Numbered from the stretch's first letter, positions 9,565 to 18,906 are shown. The stretch is 64,000 nt of DNA from Solobacterium sp. (GCA_017404505.1 JAFRCE010000024.1:1-64000); one strand, 5' to 3'. Made by a program: numbers and translations. The notes: generated from the sequence alone by a model not told the origin.

Positions 9565-10326
9565 TTATATCAGCCCGTAATGTTTCAGTCCGTTGTAAAC
9601 GCCGTCTTTATCAATGTCGTCCGTGACATATTCCGCTGCCGCCTTTGTTTCCGGTACGGCATTGCCCATGGCGACGCCATGACCGGCTGCTTCCAGCATG
9701 CAGACGTCATTGACCCCGTCGCCGAACGCATAGGTATCGTCGATCGCGACACCGAGTTTTTCCGCCACATGGACAAGCGCGGTTCCCTTGTCGACACCGA
9801 GAACGGTAATATCGGCACTCGGGTGCGGGCCGTGCGGATTGACAAGAGCGACGCCTTCTAGGGCTTTGCGCATTTCATTCACCCGGTCGGCACTGACCAT
9901 GTAAATATCCAGGGAATAGGCTGTCATATTGTCACGGATCCCGTTTTTGACAAAACCCGGATCCTGCACCGAAGCCATGACCTCAAAACCTTTGGGATTG
10001 CCGCCGTACCAGCCTTCTTCCAGGCCAAGGAAGCAATATCCGCCGTCCACCGCGTCCAGACGGTCCATCAGATCACGGATCTGATCCTGATCGAGCGGAT
10101 GGGCATAGAGGATTTCGCTGTCCCGGACGGCCAGGCGGCCGTTGCAGCAGATAAAACCGTCCGCGTATCTGCCGAAGTTCTTCTGGGCATACACGGGATT
10201 GCGGCCGGTGCAGATAAACACCAGATTGCCGTTGGCCCGCAGCTGCCGCAGACCTTCTTCCGCGCTGGCCGGCACATTCTTGCCATGCGCCAGAGTTCCG
10301 TCAATATCAAAAAACACGAGTTTCAT
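9565..10326 (-). CDS. Cof-type HAD-IIB family phosphatase
   Basis: A 253-residue HAD phosphatase with FFDIDGT (Asp7, Asp9) at the N-terminus and FGDGVND near residue 198, the Mg-binding loops of the family. It is a paralogue of the protein at 7481 (both end in a K-H-Y motif) and is the first gene of the three-gene phosphatase operon. An AGGAGA ribosome site precedes the ATG. The gene is divergent from the flavodoxin at 10447. Substrate not predictable; sugar phosphates are usual for the family. Confidence 0.9.
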   Translation of the reverse strand: MKLVFFDIDGTLAHGKNVPASAEEGLRQLRANGNLVFICTGRNPVYAQKNFGRYADGFICCNGRLAVRDSEILYAHPLDQDQIRDLMDRLDAVDGGYCFLGLEEGWYGGNPKGFEVMASVQDPGFVKNGIRDNMTAYSLDIYMVSADRVNEMRKALEGVALVNPHGPHPSADITVLGVDKGTALVHVAEKLGVAIDDTYAFGDGVNDVCMLEAAGHGVAMGNAVPETKAAAEYVTDDIDKDGVYNGLKHYGLI

Positions 10327-10446
10327 AATTCCAGTATCTCCTTATTCCCATGATACCAAAAGAATGCGTCCGGATGTGTTTCTTCACCTTCCAAAGCAAT
10401 TACATGGTACAGTTATCCTGTTATTGATCAGGAGGTTATTATCAAC

Positions 10447-10857
10447 ATGAACGTTGCTGTCAGATACTATACAAAAACCGGCAATACAAAACGGCTCGCG
10501 GAAGCCGTCGCTGCCGCCCTGGGAGTCGAGGCTCTGCCTCTTTCCGAACCGATCAGCGAACCGGTCGATCTGCTTTTCCTGGGAAATTCCTATTACGCTT
10601 TCACGATCGATCCGGAAGTACGCGCCTTTATTCAGACACTGGATAAAAACAAGGTCGGCAAAATCGTCAACTTCGGTTCCGCCGCCATGCTCAACTCGAC
10701 CCTAAAAAAGGTCAAAGCCGAAGCAGGCAAAGTCGGTATCCCGACTGATGACAGAGAATTCCACTGCAAAGGTGAATTCAAGGGCATCCACAAAGGCAAG
10801 CCGGACACCGAGGACCTGAAAGCCGCGGCCGCATTTGCCAGATCCATTGTCGCTTAA
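10447..10857 (+). CDS. Small flavodoxin-family protein
   Basis: A 136-residue protein of flavodoxin fold. The N-terminus VRYYTKTGNTKRLAEAV matches the FMN phosphate-binding loop (T-x-T-G-N-T). FLGNSYYAF near residue 50 matches the second flavin loop. It should bind FMN and act as a cytoplasmic electron carrier or reductase partner. It stands alone: AGGAGG ribosome site before the ATG, and a terminator directly after the stop. No redox partner is encoded next to it. Confidence 0.85.
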   Translation: MNVAVRYYTKTGNTKRLAEAVAAALGVEALPLSEPISEPVDLLFLGNSYYAFTIDPEVRAFIQTLDKNKVGKIVNFGSAAMLNSTLKKVKAEAGKVGIPTDDREFHCKGEFKGIHKGKPDTEDLKAAAAFARSIVA

Positions 10858-10863
10858 TTAATT

Positions 10864-10890
10864 CTCTTCCGCCGATACGGAAGAGTTTTT
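10864..10890 (+). terminator. Terminator of the flavodoxin gene
   Basis: CTCTTCCG pairs with CGGAAGAG around a 6-base loop and is followed by TTTTT on the plus strand. Confidence 0.85.
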
Positions 10891-10918
10891 AAAAGGCATC
10901 CGTTATGGCGGATGCCTT
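10891..10918 (-). terminator. Terminator of the trkA-trkH operon
   Basis: AAGGCATCCG/CGGATGCCTT (10893-10918) form a 10-bp stem with a T-run on the minus strand, just past the trkH stop at 10925. It faces the flavodoxin terminator, giving a convergent terminator pair. Confidence 0.85.
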
Positions 10919-10924
10919 ATTTGG

Positions 10925-12385
10925 TTATCTTGCTTTTTTCCAGGTGCTCTTGGAGATCAGAATCAGGATCGGATAGATCTCCAGACGTCCCGCCAGCATA
11001 TCAGCGATCATGACCAGTTTGGACAATGTGCTGTAGGCCGCGAAGTTACAGGTCGGCCCGACCGCGTGGAAGCCCGGACCGATATTGTTGAACGTCGCCA
11101 TGACAGCCGAGAAATTCGTTTCGAAGTCAAAGCCGTCCAGGGAGAGCACCAGCACCGAGCCGACGATGATGATCACATAAGCGATCAGATAGGCGTTGGT
11201 GTTGGTGATGATGTCTTCGTCCATCGCCCGGCCGTTGACCATGACGGAACGGACCTCCGTCGGATGCAGGGACTTGTGCAGATTCCGCTTCAGACTGCGC
11301 CACAGCAGCAGTAAGCGGACCTGTTTCATACCGCCGCCGGTACTGCCGGCACAGGCGCCGACCATCATCAGGAACAGCAGGATGGCTTTCGAGAAGGACG
11401 GCCAGAGATCGAAGTCGGTCGTCGCATAACCGGTCGTCGACATGACGGTACCGACCGTGAAGGCACTGTGCCGCACCGTCTCTTCCATCGTCGTATACAG
11501 CGGTCTGACGTTCCAGGCGATCAGTCCGATACTGGCAGCGATCATGATCAGGAACAGCCGCAGTTCTTCATCAGCGAACGCTTCGTTGAAATGCCGCAGC
11601 AGAATCAGATAATAGATCGAGAAGTTGACGCTGAACAGAAACATGAAGACGGTCGTGACATTCTGCAGATACGGCGAGAATGACGCCAGGGAATCATTCC
11701 GGATACCAAAGCCGCCGGTGCCGGCCGTTCCCATAGCCGTACATAACGCCTCAAACAGCGACATGCCGCCCAGCAGCAGGAATACCGTATTCAATACCGT
11801 CAGGCCAAGATAGATCATATACAGGATTTTAGCCGTATCCTTCATGCGCGGCACCATTTTGCCGACCGCCGGGCCGGGTGATTCCGCCTTCAGGATATGA
11901 AGGGTAAAGCCCTCATTCTTGCCGCCGACGGAAACGATGGCAAGCAGGAAAACAAGAACACCCATGCCGCCGATCCAGTGCGAGAAGGACCGCCAGAACA
12001 ATAATCCATGGGCCATCGATTCCACTTCCGGCAGGATCGAGGATCCGGTCGTCGTGAAGCCGGATACCATTTCAAACATGGCATCGACATAATTGGGAAT
12101 CGCTTTCGATAAATAGAACGGCAGACAGCCCAGAGCACTCATCATGATCCAGGTCAGGCCGGTCGTGGTCAGACCCTCCCGGGAATAAAATCTGCCTTTT
12201 TTATAATTTCTTGTGACCAGCAGAAGAACAGCCACCACAAGTAAAATAATGCCGATTGAATAAAGGAAGGCGTTCACCGCCGCGGTTTCCGATCGTGCCA
12301 CGCTGATTCCCAGACTGGGCAGCATCAGGCCGGCTTCGATCAGCAGGATGTAGGCGATGATCCTCCAGATCAGTTTAAAGTTCAT
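10925..12385 (-). CDS. trkH: Potassium uptake protein TrkH
   Basis: A 486-residue polytopic membrane protein, the K+-translocating subunit of the Trk/Ktr system. The N-terminus MNFKLIWRIIAYILLIEAG is typical of TrkH. Pore-loop sequences SGFTTTGSS, GTAGTGGFG and STTGYATTDF carry the conserved Gly residues of the four selectivity-filter repeats. I prefer the ATG at 12385 over the in-frame upstream ATG at 12403, because the latter overlaps the AGGAG ribosome site and the former matches the family start. It follows trkA by 7 bases and shares its operon and terminator. Function: K+ (or Na+-coupled K+) uptake, gated by the TrkA ring. Confidence 0.95.
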   Translation of the reverse strand: MNFKLIWRIIAYILLIEAGLMLPSLGISVARSETAAVNAFLYSIGIILLVVAVLLLVTRNYKKGRFYSREGLTTTGLTWIMMSALGCLPFYLSKAIPNYVDAMFEMVSGFTTTGSSILPEVESMAHGLLFWRSFSHWIGGMGVLVFLLAIVSVGGKNEGFTLHILKAESPGPAVGKMVPRMKDTAKILYMIYLGLTVLNTVFLLLGGMSLFEALCTAMGTAGTGGFGIRNDSLASFSPYLQNVTTVFMFLFSVNFSIYYLILLRHFNEAFADEELRLFLIMIAASIGLIAWNVRPLYTTMEETVRHSAFTVGTVMSTTGYATTDFDLWPSFSKAILLFLMMVGACAGSTGGGMKQVRLLLLWRSLKRNLHKSLHPTEVRSVMVNGRAMDEDIITNTNAYLIAYVIIIVGSVLVLSLDGFDFETNFSAVMATFNNIGPGFHAVGPTCNFAAYSTLSKLVMIADMLAGRLEIYPILILISKSTWKKAR

Positions 12386-12392
12386 ACATTGC

Positions 12393-13754
12393 CTACTCCT
12401 CAAAGATATCGTTAAGCTGCAGGATCATATTGTCCTTGCTGGTGACGACCACGACCGTATCCCCTTTCCGGAATGACGAAGAGCCGTTGGGGATTTCCGG
12501 CTGTGAGCCGTGGATGATGGAAACGATCAGGACATTCTTCTTGGTCTTCAATGTCCGCAGTTCCTCATTGGTATGTCTGGTCTCGTCCGTGACTTCGAAT
12601 TCGATTGCCTCGGCATAGCCGTCGGCGATTCTGTGAATTGTCTTGGCAGCACCCTTCTTCGCCTGCATGGCCCGGACATAACGGACGATATGCATCGTAC
12701 AAAGATCCTTCGGGCAGACGACAGAACCGATCGGCATGGATTCCAGCAGTGACGATTCGTCGCCGCGGCCAAGCTTGGTGATTACCTGCGGCACATTCTG
12801 CGCCTGGGCATACATCGACGTGACGATATTCAGCTCGTCCAGGCCGGTCAGGGAGATCACCGCGTCATAATCGCGGATATCTTCGCTTTCCAGAACCGAA
12901 CGGTCGGAAACGTCAGCGTTGATGATCGTCGCATACGGCAGCGTGGCGGAAAGACGCTTGCATTTTTCTTCGTCGATCTCAATGATCGTCGTCGTGATAT
13001 GCAGCTTCTGCAATTCCTGCGCCAGATAGTAGCTGATACGGCCGCCGCCCATGATGACCGCGTGCGATACCGGCATGTTGATCACACCGATATGCGTTAA
13101 CATGTCATGCAGCTGATCGGGAGCGCCGGTCACGAAAATACGGTCGCCTTCCTGCAGAACAAAACTGCCGTCCGGCATGATACTGACACCGTCACGGATG
13201 ACCGCGCATACCAGCACCTGGCATCTCGTTTTCTGCGAAAGCCGGTTCAAAGGAACCTGGTTCAGCTGGGAATGCCGGCCGATCTTCAGTTCGACGATTT
13301 CCACCTTGGCCTTGGCAAATGCCTCACGCTTCAAAAAGCCCGGGTATTTCAAAAGACGGGCGATTTCACTGGCCGCCTGCCGTTCCGGGTTGACAACCAG
13401 CGACATGGAAAAGACATTCTGCATCGTATATGCCTGCTCGACATATTCCGGATCGCGGATCCGGGCGATCGTGTGAACGTTGGGATTCAGCGCCTTGGCG
13501 GTAATGCAGCTCAGCAGATTGACTTCGTCCGCGTTCGTGGCCGCAATAAAAACATCGATGTTTTCAATTCCCGCTTCACGCAGCGTGATCATCGATGCAC
13601 CATTGCCGTTCAGCGTGATCACATCATATTTACTCATGACATCGTCAAGAACCTTCTTGTTCATGTCAATCAAGGTAATATCATGGCCCTCTTCCGCCAG
13701 TTCACGGGTGATCGCTCTGCCAACTTTGCCGGCTCCTGCAACAAGAATCCTCAT
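12393..13754 (-). CDS. trkA: Trk system potassium transport regulator TrkA
   Basis: A 453-residue cytoplasmic NAD-binding gating protein for TrkH. It has two RCK-N Rossmann domains, each followed by an RCK-C domain. The first dinucleotide loop is GAGKVGRAITREL at the N-terminus and the second is GGGRISYYLAQEL near residue 229, the usual duplicated TrkA layout. I chose the ATG at 13754 (MRILVAGAG) over an in-frame TTG five codons upstream because GAGGT lies 8 bases before it. It is first in the trkA-trkH operon. Confidence 0.95.
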   Translation of the reverse strand: MRILVAGAGKVGRAITRELAEEGHDITLIDMNKKVLDDVMSKYDVITLNGNGASMITLREAGIENIDVFIAATNADEVNLLSCITAKALNPNVHTIARIRDPEYVEQAYTMQNVFSMSLVVNPERQAASEIARLLKYPGFLKREAFAKAKVEIVELKIGRHSQLNQVPLNRLSQKTRCQVLVCAVIRDGVSIMPDGSFVLQEGDRIFVTGAPDQLHDMLTHIGVINMPVSHAVIMGGGRISYYLAQELQKLHITTTIIEIDEEKCKRLSATLPYATIINADVSDRSVLESEDIRDYDAVISLTGLDELNIVTSMYAQAQNVPQVITKLGRGDESSLLESMPIGSVVCPKDLCTMHIVRYVRAMQAKKGAAKTIHRIADGYAEAIEFEVTDETRHTNEELRTLKTKKNVLIVSIIHGSQPEIPNGSSSFRKGDTVVVVTSKDNMILQLNDIFEE

Positions 13755-13814
13755 ATCCACCAACCTCAAACACGCTATACCATTTTAACACCGCTTAAAG
13801 AAAAGACAACTTGA

Positions 13815-14393
13815 TCAGAGGCTGTCCCGGCTGTTATCCGCCTGCAGCACGATATCCGCCTGTTCATAGATCTGATATTCCTTAAAATACATTTCCTCCA
13901 GCGGGATCCATTTCTTTTCAAACATTTCCAGTTTTTCCGGATTCCGTTTCCGCAGCCTTTCCAGCTGTGTGAGGGGATCAATATCGATTGCCACGTTCAG
14001 ATCATAGTACGTCCGAAGATCCGGCCGCTGGCTGTAACTGCCTTCGATCACCGTGACGGCTCTTTTCGGAACCTCGATCGGTGTATCCGACAGGCGCATC
14101 ACATTACAGTCAAACGGGATATAGGAAAACGGCACGCCTTTGGCAAGCGGCATCAGCACTTCGCTCAGAAACCGTTCATGATCCACGTTTTCACCTGGTG
14201 TCGCATAACGCTTTGGGGTGCGCTGTTCCATGCGCAGGAAAAAATCATCCATATGGATCAGTGCTCCCTGCCATTCCTCCGCCAGTTTCTTTCCGAAGGT
14301 GGACTTGCCGGAAGCACAGCGTCCGTCGATCGACACGACGCATCTGCCTTTTTCATCCAGGATCTTCCGGATCCTTTTATTCACTTCTTCCAT
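13815..14393 (-). CDS. Uridine-kinase-like P-loop NTPase
   Basis: A 192-residue cytoplasmic P-loop kinase. Walker A is GRCASGKST near residues 24-32. The following IHMDDFF motif is the substrate/Mg loop typical of the uridine kinase/phosphoribulokinase family, and VIEGSYS near residue 115 corresponds to the Walker B region. It resembles the stand-alone uridine-kinase-like proteins of Bacillota, but nucleoside specificity cannot be confirmed. It is not coupled to trkA (a gap of about 60 bases) and is divergent from the M23 peptidase gene. Confidence 0.8.
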   Translation of the reverse strand: MEEVNKRIRKILDEKGRCVVSIDGRCASGKSTFGKKLAEEWQGALIHMDDFFLRMEQRTPKRYATPGENVDHERFLSEVLMPLAKGVPFSYIPFDCNVMRLSDTPIEVPKRAVTVIEGSYSQRPDLRTYYDLNVAIDIDPLTQLERLRKRNPEKLEMFEKKWIPLEEMYFKEYQIYEQADIVLQADNSRDSL

Positions 14394-14718
14394 CTGTAAC
14401 GTTCTCCGTCTTCTTTTAACAGTTATATCATATGTTCCCCCGACAATGAGAAAAGACCCCGTCGGGTCTTTCTCTTTCTAATTTATAAGGGGATAGAAAT
14501 CACTGATTGACTGCTAAGGGGGAGCATTCTCTCAGGCAGACCTTTTTATCTGCATCTTTAATGTACACGTTGACTGTCGGTCAAATATGTAATAATTATG
14601 GAAAATTATGTGATACATGAAAACGCTCTCATTTTCTGCTGTAAAAAACAAGAATCTGCCGTTCATATCGCTACTCTTCCCCTTCTGATGAACATATCTC
14701 CGTCTTTTCACTTACATG
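14394..14718. other. Divergent intergenic region with a bidirectional hairpin
   Basis: No gene was found. The only clear structure is the hairpin at 14452-14471. The rest is AT-rich, unassigned sequence between the start of the kinase gene and the promoter of the M23 peptidase gene. Confidence 0.5.
14452..14471. terminator. Terminator-like hairpin in a divergent intergenic region
   Basis: AAAGACCC-CGTC-GGGTCTTT forms an 8-bp stem with short T-rich tracts on both sides. It lies upstream of both flanking genes, so it ends no visible gene. It may insulate the two promoters or be left over from a lost gene. Confidence 0.55.
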
Positions 14719-14727
14719 TGATATAAT
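14719..14727 (+). promoter_or_regulatory. Extended -10 promoter of the M23 peptidase gene
   Basis: TGATATAAT is a perfect extended -10 element. The predicted start of transcription is near 14734, giving a leader of about 20 bases with GAGGT before the ATG at 14755. No good -35 is seen, which is normal for this promoter class. Confidence 0.7.
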
Positions 14728-14754
14728 TCAAACTACATGATTGAGGTTATCAAT

Positions 14755-16194
14755 ATGAAAAAAGTATCTGTCTTCATATTAAGTATATGTCTGGCCCTGC
14801 TGCTGTGCCCCGTCAGGCAGGTCTATGCCGACGACCCCGACTTCAGTGATACCGACTACTGGAACAATCTCTGTACATCCCGAGATCTCAGTGACGCGGA
14901 ACAGGAAGCCTGTGAAGCCTATTCGGAATACCTGAAGAATTCCAGCAGTACCCTGAACGACCAGCTGGAAGCACTGCGTGCCCAGCAGGAAGATATAAAA
15001 AACAATATCGCCGAATACGGCATGAAGATTCAGGACTATCAGGGACAGATCGATTCCAAGCAGATCGAGATCAACAACATGGTTGCCCAGATCGAAGCCA
15101 AGCAGAAGGAAATCGAAGCCAAGCAGCTGGAGATCGAAGCCAAGCAGAAGGAAATCGACGAAACCCAGGCACAGATCGATGCCGCCAACGAAAAGATCAA
15201 GACCCGTATGGAGATCTCCCAGTCTTCCATGCGTCTCAACAAATTCACGGACATCCTGATGGGTGCCGACAGCTTTGAAGAATTCCTGCGTATCTCGAAT
15301 GGCTTAAGTGCCATTTCCCAGTATGACCAGAAGATCCTTGACGACATGAAGGAACTGCGCGCCAAGCTTAATGCCCAGCGTGAGGAAATGGAAGTCGCCA
15401 AAGCGGAACTGCAGGCCGAAGAAGAAGAGATGGAAAACACCAAGCAGATGCTGGAAGAACAGCAGAACTCCATCATTCTGATGCAGGAAGAAGTCAAGCT
15501 CGTCAGAGCCGCGGCCATGGAAGAAGAAGCCAAGATCAGAAGCCAGTCGGAACAGGTCGCCAGCAACATTGCCGAACTGAATTCGATGATGATCGAACTG
15601 GCCCGGGCCGGTCAGCTTGACGACGCGATCATTACCACCAACGGCTGGACCTATCCGGTTCCGGGTGCTTACCGCAGTGCCGGCACATGGTCCTATGACG
15701 GCTACGGTGCCTATCCGCACCTTGGCTATGATTTCGCAGCAACCGTCGGAACGACCATCGTCGCAGTCGGCAACGGTGTCATCCTCGCCTCGGCCAACGG
15801 CTGTCCGACATACGGCTACCTCGGTAACTGGTGCGGCACTGCCCAGGGCGGCGCGGCCGGCGGCGGCAACCAGGTCTATGAACTGACCGTCGTCAACGGT
15901 TCCCTCTACGGTGTCTGCTACTGCCACATGATGCTCGATTCCCCGATCGCAGCCGGAACCGTCGTTTCCGCCGGTGACTATGTCGGCCGGGTCGGCTCAG
16001 CCGGCAACAGTACCGGACCGCACTGCCACGTCGAAATCATGTATCTGGGAGACGGCTCCGACTTCTCCTATTATGCCCAGCACTGGAACGGCGACTTCTC
16101 GTTCGGATGTGGCTGGGTCGGATGGGATCGAAAGTGTGATGCCGGTTACGGTGCTCCCTGCCGTATCCGTCCGGAAACAGTCTTCGGTTATTAA
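14755..16194 (+). CDS. PcsB/EnvC-like coiled-coil M23 peptidoglycan hydrolase
   Basis: A 479-residue secreted protein. Residues 1-25 are a signal peptide ending after VYA. A long coiled coil (about 55-280) contains near-repeats of the form IEAKQKEIEAK. The C-terminal third is an M23 (LytM-like) metalloendopeptidase domain: His322 and Asp326 in HLGYDFA, His391 in YCHMM, and His423/His425 in PHCHVEI, so all zinc and catalytic ligands are present. The architecture matches division hydrolases regulated by FtsEX (PcsB, EnvC), which suggests a role in septal wall splitting; ftsEX is not in the window. The ATG at 14755 fits the promoter and GAGGT site better than the in-frame ATG at 14737. Confidence 0.9.
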   Translation: MKKVSVFILSICLALLLCPVRQVYADDPDFSDTDYWNNLCTSRDLSDAEQEACEAYSEYLKNSSSTLNDQLEALRAQQEDIKNNIAEYGMKIQDYQGQIDSKQIEINNMVAQIEAKQKEIEAKQLEIEAKQKEIDETQAQIDAANEKIKTRMEISQSSMRLNKFTDILMGADSFEEFLRISNGLSAISQYDQKILDDMKELRAKLNAQREEMEVAKAELQAEEEEMENTKQMLEEQQNSIILMQEEVKLVRAAAMEEEAKIRSQSEQVASNIAELNSMMIELARAGQLDDAIITTNGWTYPVPGAYRSAGTWSYDGYGAYPHLGYDFAATVGTTIVAVGNGVILASANGCPTYGYLGNWCGTAQGGAAGGGNQVYELTVVNGSLYGVCYCHMMLDSPIAAGTVVSAGDYVGRVGSAGNSTGPHCHVEIMYLGDGSDFSYYAQHWNGDFSFGCGWVGWDRKCDAGYGAPCRIRPETVFGY

Positions 16195-16197
16195 TAA

Positions 16198-16239
16198 AAA
16201 AAACAGAGATTGTATTCAAATGTGAGTACAATCTCTTTT
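16198..16239. terminator. Bidirectional terminator between convergent genes
   Basis: AGAGATTGTA and TACAATCTCT (16205-16236) form a 10-bp stem with a T-run on each strand. It serves the M23 gene (plus) and the 16245 gene (minus). Confidence 0.85.
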
Positions 16240-16244
16240 CTTAT

Positions 16245-16715
16245 CTAATACGGCTGGTTTCCGTTTTCTTCTTCCATGACGAGGAAGGAGCGGTACTGCC
16301 GGTCCAGTTCTTCCTTTGCCTGCTTTGCTTTGGCATCCGCCCGGGCGTCCGCCATCTCGTCTTCCGGCAGGATCTCCATGATGATCCGCATCGTATCGGT
16401 GAACTGCGGCAGGATCTTCATCAGTTTTGCCTTTACTTTCGGCAGTTCGTTGAAGTTCCAGCTGGTCTCCAGTTTCATGTAGTTTTCCATGATCGTATTC
16501 AGGTACGGCAGGTAGCGGTCATACAGGCGGTCCAGTTCCCTTTCGCCGCTGTCAAACCAGTACTGCAGGTCCCGCAGGTCACGGAACTGCCGGATGAGAA
16601 CCTCCAGGTTCTGCCGGACTTCTTTATCGTAGATCTTCTCCTTCGCTTCCTCCAGGTAATAGATGTATTCGGCGGCCTGCTTCATATGCAGGTCTTTTTT
16701 CTCTTCCGGACTCAT
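16245..16715 (-). CDS. Helical cytoplasmic protein, possibly XpaC-like
   Basis: A 156-residue, highly charged, nearly all-helical protein without signal peptide or membrane segment. The segment YLPYLNTIMENYMKLE and the surrounding spacing recall the XpaC (5-bromo-4-chloroindolyl phosphate hydrolysis) family, whose biochemical role is unclear; the match is from memory and weak. Its start overlaps the stop of the 5'-nucleotidase gene by four bases (ATGA), so it is co-translated with that phosphoesterase. Otherwise unknown. Confidence 0.75.
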   Translation of the reverse strand: MSPEEKKDLHMKQAAEYIYYLEEAKEKIYDKEVRQNLEVLIRQFRDLRDLQYWFDSGERELDRLYDRYLPYLNTIMENYMKLETSWNFNELPKVKAKLMKILPQFTDTMRIIMEILPEDEMADARADAKAKQAKEELDRQYRSFLVMEEENGNQPY

Positions 16716-18172
16716 TCTTCGATGACCAGCCGTCCTTCCACATGCGCGTCCAGACCCGGATGGGTACTGAAGTATTCTTCGACGATGTTGTTGACGGAAC
16801 TCATCACGACCCGCGGTGTCATATTCTTTCTGACTTCCTCCAGTGGCACACCCAGGAATTCGTCAAAACTCTTGTAGTGATATGTCTGCATGCAGATACG
16901 CAGCCGCTGATCGTCACTGATCGGCTGGCCGTTGAAGGCGAATTCCTCCAGGCTATGGGTGCTCTTGCGGTAGCGGATCCGCACGCCTTTTGAGAACTGA
17001 TAGAACTCGGTATGGCCTTCCCACGCCTCATCGCGCAGAATATGCAGAACCATGCGGCGGAACTGATCACCGGTCACTTCCAGCATCCATGCCTCGTCAT
17101 CAAACGGTGTGTTCTCCAGCATGTCCTGGTATTCCACGATCGGTCCGAGCTCTTTCTTGCGGATCGCGCCGGAGCCGAACATCATGATGTCAAAGGAACT
17201 CTCGTCCTGCAGCATATCCGCGTAAAGGTTACCTAGCTCGGTTTCCTGGATACGGGAAGGATGCGTCAGCTTCCGCTTCAGACGGGTCAGAATACGGTGA
17301 TATTTGACATCCGTTTCACTCTGATATCGTTTCAGCAGTTCTTCCATGACTTCGTCTTTTTCCGCGGTATGTTCGTTGATCGGCACATACTGCCAGGCAT
17401 AGCTGCGGATACGGTGCCGCCAGGTATCGTAGTCGATGTCGAAGCGGCCGATATGGGAGGTACCGCTGCCGGCCTGCACGATCGGAATGCCGTTGACGAT
17501 CTCCGGTTTCTCCATTTCCGTATGGGAATGGCCGCCGATGATCATGTCGACTCCCCATCTCGGATCCATGTATTCCGCCAGCTTCCGGTCTTCTTCAATG
17601 CCGATATGCGTTAACAGGATCGTCAGATCGGTTTTCGACGTCCGGTAGTTGTCACAGATGATGCCAACTTCCCGGGACGCTTCCATGACGTCCACGAAGG
17701 TGCCGATGATCTTTTCGTTCTTGGTCACGGAGAGAACTTCCTCGGTCAGGATGCCGATCAGCAGGATGCGGACGCCGTCCACTTCCAGATTCATATACGG
17801 CATGAACAGACGGGCGTTGTTCATCGTCACGAACATGTTGGCATTGATGATCGGAAACATCGCGCATTTTTCCAGAAACAGCAGATGGGCCAGACCATAG
17901 TCGACTTCGTGATTGCCGATGGTCGCGGCGTCGGGATTCAGGACATTGATCAGATCGATCGTCGAGAGTCCCATGTATTCGGAATCGATGATCGACCCGC
18001 GGAACATGTCACCGGCCATCAGATAAACGGTATTCGCTTCTTCGCTGCGTACTTTGTTCACATAACCGCTCAGCCGGACCAGACCGCCGACCTCGCCGTC
18101 ACCGGTCATTTTGGGCAGAAAGTCGCCATGCAGGTCGTTGCTGTGGAGAATTGTCAGTTTTTTAATTGCCAT
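16712..18172 (-). CDS. 5'-nucleotidase-type metallophosphoesterase
   Basis: A 486-residue calcineurin-like phosphoesterase of the UshA/YfkN type. Metal-binding motifs appear in order: HSNDLHGD (about 9-16), GDMFRGS, GNHEVDYG and GGHSHTE. The C-terminal 5'-nucleotidase domain supplies the substrate pocket (FGSGAIR near 335). It lacks a signal peptide, unlike the periplasmic enzymes, so it should act in the cytoplasm on nucleotides or 2',3'-cyclic nucleotides. An AAAGGA site precedes the ATG. A TATAAT at 18207-18212 is its likely -10. It forms an operon with the gene at 16245. Confidence 0.88.
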   Translation of the reverse strand: MAIKKLTILHSNDLHGDFLPKMTGDGEVGGLVRLSGYVNKVRSEEANTVYLMAGDMFRGSIIDSEYMGLSTIDLINVLNPDAATIGNHEVDYGLAHLLFLEKCAMFPIINANMFVTMNNARLFMPYMNLEVDGVRILLIGILTEEVLSVTKNEKIIGTFVDVMEASREVGIICDNYRTSKTDLTILLTHIGIEEDRKLAEYMDPRWGVDMIIGGHSHTEMEKPEIVNGIPIVQAGSGTSHIGRFDIDYDTWRHRIRSYAWQYVPINEHTAEKDEVMEELLKRYQSETDVKYHRILTRLKRKLTHPSRIQETELGNLYADMLQDESSFDIMMFGSGAIRKKELGPIVEYQDMLENTPFDDEAWMLEVTGDQFRRMVLHILRDEAWEGHTEFYQFSKGVRIRYRKSTHSLEEFAFNGQPISDDQRLRICMQTYHYKSFDEFLGVPLEEVRKNMTPRVVMSSVNNIVEEYFSTHPGLDAHVEGRLVIEE

Positions 18173-18206
18173 ATGTCATGTCCTTTCTGTCTCTTTTCTC
18201 AATTGT

Positions 18207-18212
18207 ATTATA
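18207..18212 (-). promoter_or_regulatory. Probable -10 box of the 5'-nucleotidase operon
   Basis: A perfect TATAAT on the minus strand lies 34 bases before the ATG at 18172. The -35 is unclear because the T-run of the upstream terminator occupies that position. Confidence 0.55.
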
Positions 18213-18232
18213 CCTGTACCCTCTTTCGGTAT

Positions 18233-18260
18233 AAAAAAAGACAGACCGTTCAGGCCTGTC
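18233..18260 (-). terminator. Terminator of the CpXC gene pair
   Basis: GACAGGCC/GGTCTGTC form a stem followed by seven T on the minus strand. The stem overlaps the stop codon of the CpXC gene. Confidence 0.8.
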
Positions 18261-18897
18261 CGGAAGATTCCATAAACAGCGAGATGATCCAGTCACTGTT
18301 GATCAGCGGAAATTCCTCTTCGTTAATGGCGAAGCGGTCACTTTCCGCCCGGATCTCTTCTTCGAGAAGATCCATGGGGATCAGGAAGGAGAGTCCCTTG
18401 TCATCGGTGCGTACGTTGATCTTCATGACGCCGTCGTTGACCCGCTGATACTCCACCGACGTCACGTCGGCCGGATTGCCCCGCCGGTTGTCGATGAATT
18501 CAATGAAACTGTCATACTTGGCCAGTTCCACCGCAATATCGGAAACACCGTCCTCAAAGATCTGGATCTTTTCTGTGAATTCTTTGATCGTCGCGCATCT
18601 TCTCAGTTTATAACCCTGCTTCAACAGCGGTCCGGCGGCTGTCTTCAGGGCGGCCTCTTCGCCGGTGCTGGCGGAAAGCCACAGCACGAACTTATGCTGC
18701 GGATCGGCATAGACCAGCGGATACTGGACCATGAAATCCGTGTGGCAGTGCGGACACGAATGCCTGAACAGATCGCCGCTCAGACACGAATCCCTCAGAT
18801 CCGGATCCTGCTCACTGTTGACACTCTCATATACTGTGATATCAAATTCCCGGCCGCAGTACGGACAGGTATATTTCACTTCTTTTGTTCTGCTCAT
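18250..18897 (-). CDS. CpXC domain protein
   Basis: A 215-residue protein whose N-terminal part has two zinc-ribbon-like knuckles, CPYCGREF (about residues 10-17) and CPHCHTDF (about 48-55). This matches the CpXC domain, named for its Cys-Pro-x-Cys pairs. The rest (WLSASTGEE and onward) follows the family's mixed alpha/beta pattern. CpXC proteins are common in gut Bacillota and have no known function. It follows the uncharacterised gene at 18907 by 9 bases, and the two form an operon ending at 18233. Confidence 0.8.
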   Translation of the reverse strand: MSRTKEVKYTCPYCGREFDITVYESVNSEQDPDLRDSCLSGDLFRHSCPHCHTDFMVQYPLVYADPQHKFVLWLSASTGEEAALKTAAGPLLKQGYKLRRCATIKEFTEKIQIFEDGVSDIAVELAKYDSFIEFIDNRRGNPADVTSVEYQRVNDGVMKINVRTDDKGLSFLIPMDLLEEEIRAESDRFAINEEEFPLINSDWIISLFMESSGQA

Positions 18898-18906
18898 AAA
18901 ACCTCT